A program made the position numbers and the translations under genes. Below are positions 48,903-57,900 of a DNA stretch of 64,000 nucleotides, in pieces. The stretch is from Eutreptiella sp. 'Long Island Sound 2002' (Eukaryota > Euglenozoa > Euglenophyceae > Eutreptiales > Eutreptiaceae), in contig OZ038390.1 of the NCBI GenBank assembly GCA_964036045.1, forward strand, positions 40,184,525 through 40,248,524, given 5' to 3'. A model generated the notes under the pieces. It was not told the origin of the DNA and made no database searches. It saw only the letters and a program-made list of their open reading frames with translations. Position 1 is the first letter of the stretch; each line of letters begins with the position of its first letter.

Positions 48903-51900
48903 GCACAGTGGTCTTTCCAGCGAAAAAAAACTGGACTGTACCTGGCCTCTGAATCTGAAGCCACTGTCGATTAAGCGCATACCGCACCAAATGGCTTAAC
49001 CATCACCCACTGCCACTCACATGCAACTAGCCGTAAACCAACTGCCAACCTCCTGGGGTAGTGAGGGTTGTCCTCGGAAACCACAATTCTTGCCTGCTTT
49101 GTGAACTGTGCTGTGAATCTCACTTATGCGTAAAGGAGGATCAGGGCTCCTGGTGCATGCACCAGCACCCTACAGAAAACTTGCTTAACATTCTAGAACG
49201 GTTTGAGATGGTTGATGGGCTTGTTCCCAATCGCAACTAATCCCAACGTAACTAAGCCACCAGCAAAATTTCCGCGCTCATAATGGTTCGTCGCCATCAG
49301 GTGCACCCAACCGGGCAATCAATCTTGCTCGAAATCATCTGTGCTCCATAATTATGCTTGAGTCCAAGAGGTAAAAGTACATACTACAGCACCTTGTCAC
49401 AATCCCTGAGACATTTATTGACACGCCACAAGGGTATGTTTCGTTCAATCCGAAATCGGGGCCAAATAAAGTAGAGTAATTGGGAAATCTTTCGACATCA
49501 CCTTAATAACGAGCTTCTTCTCCCCCGCAGGGATGGCATCCAATAAAGCCGGTTCTATTTTTCGCCTGAGCATCCCAAACAGTGCGCTCGTCAATCTTGA
49601 GTCCCTTGGCACGTTAAACCCAATGCACCGTTTACCAACTCAATTTACCACTGCAAAATATTGCAAGGACGCAATTGCTGCATGCCAGTCAAGATTGAAC
49701 ATTTAACATTGTCATCATGTTCCAGACAGAAGGCTGTGGGGGGGACACTTCTCACTGTGATGCACTGCGGCGAGCGCAGGTCACTCGTTGCTCTGTTGTG
49801 CTCCCACCAGCCTCTTCTTCATTCTCCTGTGCAGATTTGCAGCTTTGCCATCAATGCACACACCTGGAACCCGGACCACACGACGAAACCCGCAGCAATG
49901 GCAAATAGCATAAGGCCCCAGGCAGTGTAACTGGCCCTGAACGAAGAAGAAGAAGAAGAAAAGACAATAATGCAGAGGGCCTAAGCAAGTGAGAATGTTC
50001 AGCGCTTGGTACTCCATCCAACAATCATGCATGTATCCCCCCATGTGTTTAGTTCCCAATGACTGTCACACCGCTCCACTGCCTGGGTATCTCTATTTGA
50101 CCATCTGTAAAGATAGTCAGATGGAAAATGGCAACAGAAATGATATTCTCTTCGATTTGTCTGCATTGAAGCGGTTTACCTGCAATTTCTGTGTGTTCAT
50201 GTGAAACTGGAAGAGAAAAAAAATTCAGTTCACCACCTGCCCCTCAGCCGCTCAACCAGGCAAGATGCCTGGGCTGGCCCAGACCTGACCCTCTGTGACT
50301 TGGTTCTCACAAAACGCCCCAGCTACTGTGTTTCTTTTGCGATTTCAAAACATGGAGAATGCTCATCATGCCACTGGCCTTCCAAAAACGGTAATTATTG
50401 CAAATCAACCACCAAAAGGTGGTTTTGTGGGGGATGGCCATGCAAGCAAAATTGCAGATGCTGGAGGAAACCTGTGTAAGCAGGCAACTAGTTCACTCCT
50501 CCATGTGTGAAGCACTGCAAGCCAAAACCAAATCACCCTACTTGCCGTTAATGCTTTGGGGACTGGAGGGTAGGCATGGATGTTGACATACACCCACTTG
50601 CCCTTTTTCATAGTGTGCACAAAGGGTCTTCTTCTGATTTTGCATACCTATACAAAGAATACATCACCTCTTCATGGCTCTGCCCTGTGCCACATTTTGT
50701 TTCTTTGATTCTCAGCTGGGTATCCCAAATTGCACCACCACCAATCTTTACTAGTTCTCCCACCGCATCCCACCATTGTGCTCCATGTTTGGGCCACAAG
50801 CGGTGTGGGACCGCAATTTTCTGTGCTGTTGGCATACTGAAAGGGGGTGGGGGGGGGCAGTAGAAGAGGGACGGTCCCACGGCCAAGGAGAGAGCCCACT
50901 ATGTGAAAAATGTAACTCATGTACAAAAAAAAAATCGTCAAATCATGTAATTTCTTTTTTACGGTAAATCGCGCAAAAAAAAAAATCTGACCAAAAAAAA
51001 ACGTCAAATCGTGTCATTCATTTTTGCAGTAAAGTCGTTTAATTTTTTTTTGCGGTAAATTGTGCAATGATAAAAAAAATGGAAAATTGAAGGGGAAAAA
51101 ATTGCAACTTTTGCGATACATACACAATATGTACAATTGCAAGTTCCGTACTGCACCCCATAGCAACCTTAACGATGGGACACCGAGTCCATCAACACCA
51201 AATACTCTGTGTGGCCACCAATTAGTTAGGACTCAGCCAATATAACACAGTATCACATGGTGTCACTAGCACTAGAAACAAACATAGGCCCAAGAAAAGA
51301 GACTTGACAAGCCATGGCCAACATCAGTGTGCCGGCATTGGGAACAAGGCTCAAGAAAAGAGTCCCAACAAGGCCATAGCCAGCATTAGTGCCACCATTA
51401 TACTCTCTATGGCCACCAAGGCACTGAAATGGGGCCGATATAATAGCATGCTTATACACTCCACCATGGGTACACCAAATAGGCGGAGGAAAATATAGTG
51501 AAGCGAAAAGCCTAGAAAATATGCATCTGCTACAACTAGTTGCATAATGCACATTTGTAGATGAGGTCACTTTTTGCATCGGTGGACTTGGGCTTTGCAC
51601 TAGGACTGGTGTTCAGCTAACAAGCCACGCGCAACTCAACTGCTGTGCTGCTTCGACACGGAGGGCATAGAAGCACAAACTGTGGTTTTTGCGGTTTGAA
51701 GCAAAATTTCCATTTATCAAGGTGGGTGAATTGGCTCCTTAACCCCTACCGTATGGGCGGTCCCCAACACTTCCGAGCACGGGACAAAATCAGAAGTGGC
51801 CCACAAGTAGGTGGATGGGCTACTTAGCCCCTGCCGTTTGGGGGTCCCCAACGCTTCCAAGCACGGGACAAAATCAGAAGTGGCCCACAAGTGGGTGAAT

Positions 51901-54900
51901 TGGCTCCTTAACCCCTGCCAGATGAGGGGTCCCCAACTCTTCCAAGCACGGGACAAAATCAGAAGTGGCCCACATGTGGGTGAATTGGCTACTTAACCCC
52001 TACCGTATGGGGGTCCCCAACACTTCCGAGCACGGGACAAAATCAGAAGTGGCCCAGAGGTGGGTGAATTGGCTACTTGATCCCTGCTGTATGGGGGGTC
52101 CCCAACGCTTCCGAGCACGGGACAAAATCAGAAGTGGCCCACAAGTAGGTGGATTGGCTACTTAACCCCTGCCGTATGGGGGGTCTCCAACGCTTCCAAG
52201 TGGGGGACAAAATCAGAAGTGGCCCACAAGTAGGTGAATTGGCTACTTGTTCCCTGCCGCATGGGGGGTCCCCAACACTTCCGAGCACGGGACAAAATCA
52301 GAAGTGGCCCACAAGTAGGTGAATTGGCTACTTGTTCCCTGCCGTATGGGGGGTCCCCAACGCTTCCGAGCGGTGGACAAAATCAGAAATGGCCCACAAG
52401 TGGGTGGATTGGCTACTTAACCCCTGCCGTATGGGGGGTCTCCAACGCTTCCGAGCGGTGGACAAAATCAGAAGTGGCCCACAAGTGGGTGGATGGGCTA
52501 CTTAACCCCTGCCGTATGGGGGGTCTCCAACGTTTCCAAGTGGGGGACAAAATCAGAAGTGGCCCGCAAGTAGGTGAATTGGCTACTTAACCCCTGCCGT
52601 ATGGGGGGTCCCCAAGGACACTTTTTGGTGGCCGACCCGGCACCACTATCTTTCAAAACCCGGGGGGGGGGGAGGGGGGGGGGGGGGGGCTGGGGGGTGT
52701 CGCATACAAGGACCGGGCCCGGCCGCCCCCCCGGGGGTGGATTGGCTACTTAACCCCTGCCGTATGGGGGGTCCCCAACGCTTCCGAGTGAGGGACAAAA
52801 TCAGAAGTGGCCCACAAGTGGGTGGAATGGCTCCTGAACCCCTGCCATATGGGGCAACCACCCCCCCAATTCGGCGAAGAAATCCCAACAATTCGGCAGA
52901 ACAATTCAGCGGGCCTATTTTTCGGCGAAATGCTTCCCAGTCACCAGGATTATGGCCCTGGCCCCCCAAACACACTGTCCCTTTGGTTGCTGTGTTGTCA
53001 GAGACATGTGGAAACCCTTGTAAGCTGAAAAAAAATTTTGCATCGTGCTGCTTGTATAAGACGAAAAATGGCATTTGCAGAGCGAAAATCAGTGGTTGAC
53101 TGGTTACAATGTTGGGCCACAAATCAGTGGAAATTCAGGTACCTGGGTTCAAACCCTGTTGAGGGTAATCTTCTGACCTGGACCAAGAGTCAACGACAGT
53201 TTTCTGGAAGTGTTGGGGGGGTAACTTGGTCCCACCGCTTCAGTTTGCGGCGCTTTTTTTTTCATGTGCACGGGAAAACTGTGCACTTTCTGAATATCCA
53301 AGCGGCGTTAATTGGTTCAACGATATTTTTGAAACCCGGGCCCGAGTCTGGCCGGGGTCACCCAGAAAAATGATGAAATCTCCCTAGAGGCCAAAACAGG
53401 TTTTCGGAAGTATCCGGGGGGTAACTTGGTCCCACCGTTTCAGTTTGTGGCGCTTTTTTTTTTCATGTGCACGGGAAGGCTGTGCACTTTCTGAATATCC
53501 AAAAATCGCCGATTGCTTCAACGACATTTTGGAAAAACGGCACCGTTTTTGGGCGGGGTCACCCAGAAAAATGGCAAAACCTGCCCACAGTCAAATAGGG
53601 GGTTTTGGAGGTGTCGGGGGGGGGGGCTTGATCAGCGGAGGACAACGAATCCCAGGGGACCAAAGACACGTCTTTTTGTGGACAGTAAAAACACTGCATG
53701 GTGCCAATCTGAACAACCAATATACAAAGAAAAGGTATAATGCAGTGTCCCAAAGTAAGTGACGCCTCCAACTCAGGTGACCCAGAACCCATAAACCCCA
53801 ACAGGTCGGCAAACCGAGGCGGCAAAGCCCCAGAAACCTAGTGATGCGGCAAAACAAATCGGCGAGATTCAGAAACCCAACAATTCGGCAGACCAATTCG
53901 GCAAATTCGGGCAAATTTGGCCGCCGCATTGGGGGGGGGGGTTGATGGGGGGTCCCGAACGCTTCCAAGCGGTGGACAAAATCAGAAGTGGCCCACAAGT
54001 GGGTGGATTGGCGACTTAACCCCTACCGTATGGGGCGTCTTCAATGCTTCCGAGGGGGGGACAAAATCAGAAGTGGCCCACAAGTGGGCAGGTCGGCTAC
54101 GTGCATGTAATTATCATTCCGTAAAACCATGTACTTTTTTTCTTTGCGGCAAAATCATGTATTTTTTTTGTGGAAAAATCGTGTAATTTTTTTTTGCGGT
54201 AAATGCGAGCACCAAAACATTGTCACGGCGCGCAATTTTTTTTCGTGGTTAACGCGAGTATGGTTTACATGCAATTACAACAAGGAAAAATTACACAATG
54301 TGACGATTTTTTTTGTTATCTGCATTTACTGCTCAAAAAAATTACACATATTACAACATGCACGCCCACTGTTCTGTATGCTCATGAGTAATTTTGAGCT
54401 TGTCAGTATGCAAAATACCAAATACCCCACCACTGGAGTTGTTGTGGAGTGACTCAATCTGTCCCGGTCATAACTGGCAGTGCAGGTGTTTGGGAGAGTA
54501 TGTGACGCTCCAAAACAATCCTAAAATGGGTGTGGGCTTTGGAATGTGAGAAAATTGGCCTCTAGCCTTGGCTGGGTTTTGCGTGCATGTCCCATGCATG
54601 CCCCAGCCTGTACACTCACTAAGACAGATACAAAGGACATACTGTGTAAAGTTACCAGTAATCTCCCAGTCATGAGCTGGTAATGCTGTTCCTGAGGCAA
54701 CCAAAGTACTGAGCTGCAATCCACGTTGAACTGTGTGGGAGGCTTTGCTGCTGCTGACCTGCGATATGATGGTGACAGACGTCAGACAGAATTACAGCAC
54801 AGCTGCACGTGGGAACACCAGATCTGCTTCCACAACACTTTTCTTATATCTGGGGGATTATAATGCAACCACATTTTGCTCAAAACTGTTTTAAGCTACA

Positions 54901-57900
54901 ACCAAGCCTATAATAGTCCAGCTGAAGATAGGCTGATGAATTTCCCGCTAATTCCTGAAAGAAAATGCAGGAACTAATAGATCTGAATCATATCCATGGT
55001 GCCCAGGTACCCCCCCCCCCTTGCACAAGCACGGCCGCGGGCCCAGAAGTCAGGCCAAAACGGCGGTTCAACGCCCACCCCGTGCTTAAACAAGGCCGTG
55101 CATGTGCGTGACACATGTGACAGCCAGACCGGGAATAACATTGTTAGCCATGGCTGAAAATCACATCAGAACAAGCAGCATGGGGTTCCAATGTGTGGTA
55201 CAATGTTGTTATGAACAGAATGCACCATCACAGACATGACTGAGCCCCTCTTTCCCTGTACAAACGCTCTACAAACACCCAATCCTCCATTCTGGACCAC
55301 AAAAACAGCGGTCCCAAAATTTCCTCAAAACGGCGGTTCAACGCCCACCCCGTGCTTAGACAAGGCCGTGCATGCGCAGGGGGGGGGGGGTACTGGGCTA
55401 CACACAGTCGAAATGCACAATTGCACTGGTTGTGAAACACAGTCATTACCAGTTCCACAATCTGTTTTAGTACTTCTTTCCAGATCTGATCCCCTGCTGC
55501 TGCGGTTGTTTCTGTGTCAATTGCAGATCGCTGCAGCTCATTTTCATTTTTTCTCTGCTCCAACACCACCAACACTGCCAACATTACAGGGATGGATATA
55601 ACTCCAGAGGTACGTCTCTCCTCAGACCCCCCCCCCACCCCATCCCCCCACCCCTTTACAACAAAAAAATGCAACAAAATCCACAATAAAAAATGAATGT
55701 ACGATAACCTGATCCCAGCCACCCACATGGGGATACCAAGTTTGGTGTGGCAAACAGAGCATCAGGACAACAAGCTGAAGGTATTTCCTGATGCACCATT
55801 CGCTTTTTCAGGCAGAATTGCACCGTCACTCTTCTTATTGCCACTGCCATTCTACTATTGCTCCCACTGATTGCGGCACCCCTCCGCTGCTATGTGAAAA
55901 TATCTTTTTAGGGCCCATGGCAAAAAACTGCATGTAAAGAACAGCCAGCATGATGCACTAGGTGCGGAGGAGGTGATCCACCCGTGAGACCATAAATGGT
56001 GTTGCAGTATTTTGGGCCAGTGAATTTCCCATTATGTCTATTGATTAATTGTTGCATGCAACTATTGACCAACCCCCCCCCATCCCGCCCCTGGCACTCC
56101 CCCACCCCGTGCAGCGCGAGAAAATTAGATCCATACCTGCAACACTATGGTGGTTTTCAGCCTTGCACTATGGTGGTTTTCAGACCTTACTTCGATGCAC
56201 ATGTACAAAATTGCACACTACACAAAACAGGAGGCCCTCCGCTTTGCTGGGAGGATTCATTGGCAATGAGTTACCTTTTTTATGTTGCAAGAAATGGGGT
56301 TGCATGGAAAGTGTTGGGGGCATGTGTGTGGTTTTGGGCTGTACCCCCACAAAATTGGGTGGTGGTCATCCGGGGTGAAATCAGAGAAACTTCAGGAAAT
56401 CCAGAAATTTTGTGGTCTTTCTTGTGCATCCATGAACTAGTGCATGCTTGAAGGTGGTCAAGAACCCGACATTGGACCTAGCACCTTCTGCAAAGCAATG
56501 ATAACCACCTTCATTTTTTTGAGGTATAAGGTATGAATCTGGCGTAAGGAGCACTCAGAAGTGACGCAAGAAAGCGCCATCCTCATCAGGATCCATGGGC
56601 GGGGCCTCATCTTCACACCAAAGGAAGGAGGAAAGTGTTCCCATGGCCCACAAAACTGATAGAACTTGCAACTGAACTGCGTGAAATGCATCAAAAATGG
56701 AAATGCATGTGTTAGCATGCATGTCGCAAGACAAACTCATCCAAATATCTTTTACAACGGTCCAATTCCTAATACGAGCAAATACGTGCTCAACACGAAC
56801 TCCATATTAGCCATGCACACAATGTCACTCCTTACGTTGGGTGAGAACTTTATGGCAAATGTTGTGTTCCTGTGCTGTTGCTTGCAACCTTGCTGTTGTC
56901 TTTGGGGCACGAGCAGAATGGGGTTTGGGCTTGGAAATTGAATGGGATTGGGATCTTCTGATAAATATACTGCGTATCAATGGTCTGCAGGGTGTCGTTC
57001 GAATCTCATAGCCTATCAGCAGCAGAGTCAACCATGGGGAGCAGACTGGATTGATTCTAGAAAACACAACACTGAAATGTAAATAATGTGCACCTACTCT
57101 TGATGATAATGCAGACAGATACACACTTCTGCACATTCACACACACACACAACACATGCACACACATGCAACAGCGTGCACATACAAATATGTCCTAGAA
57201 TTTTCAACCCTTTGGTCACATTTTCCTTGCAACCAACTATTTTGTAGATCACCAAAATACAGTGAAACAACCCTCTCAAACAAGCAGAAAAACTGTTGGT
57301 TAACACAAAATTTCTAACTGGCGTTATGCAGTTTTGCTTGCAGTCCTAGATCTACAACGCATGTTTGTCCATTATACCTCCACCGAGAGTGCGAGTGCAG
57401 AAACCTTGGGTCCTAAAAAAGAAAGTGGCTGCCAGGGGCATACTGTGCTTGGCCAAGCATGTGAGAGTTTCAGGTTCCCTGACAATATTAAAAATCCCCT
57501 TATGCCATGCTTTTTGAGCTGATTTTCAGTATTCTCGCACCTTTCAGGACCTCTCAAGGCCTTGGTCAGTCGTCAATTCCGATTTTCCTCGGTTTCAGGG
57601 ATCTGCTTAAGCAAAGGAGGCAAGGGGAGATATGCCAGGGAGTAAGGGTCCCAGATCAAGGTTACTTTGCCTGTGTACGCGTAGGCGTAGGTGGCCGTGT
57701 CCATGTGGGGCTTGCCACAAATATCTGGAGGCACACAGAGTTTCTCAGATCACTAAAAAACCAGACATCAAGAGATGAACAGGCATAGACGCGCACACAG
57801 CATACGGAGAAGCTCAAATAAACATACCACGTCAGATTGCTTTGAGTTGAAAGGCGGACGCTGCAGAGCTCCTGAAGACAGGATAGATACAAGACATGGA

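Noticed and set aside
48325-48999. 224-residue plus-strand frame
   Set aside because: Crosses a G tract and a GA microsatellite, no motif, and lies in a cyclase intron on the opposite strand.
49830-49929. Plus-strand exon reading ICSFAINAHTWNPDHTTKP
   Set aside because: The minus strand over the same bases has matching splice edges and joins the cyclase in phase; the plus-strand reading has no partners.
51717-52590. Periodic array considered as CRISPR
   Set aside because: Units are contiguous 84-85-bp repeats without unique spacers, in a eukaryotic context.
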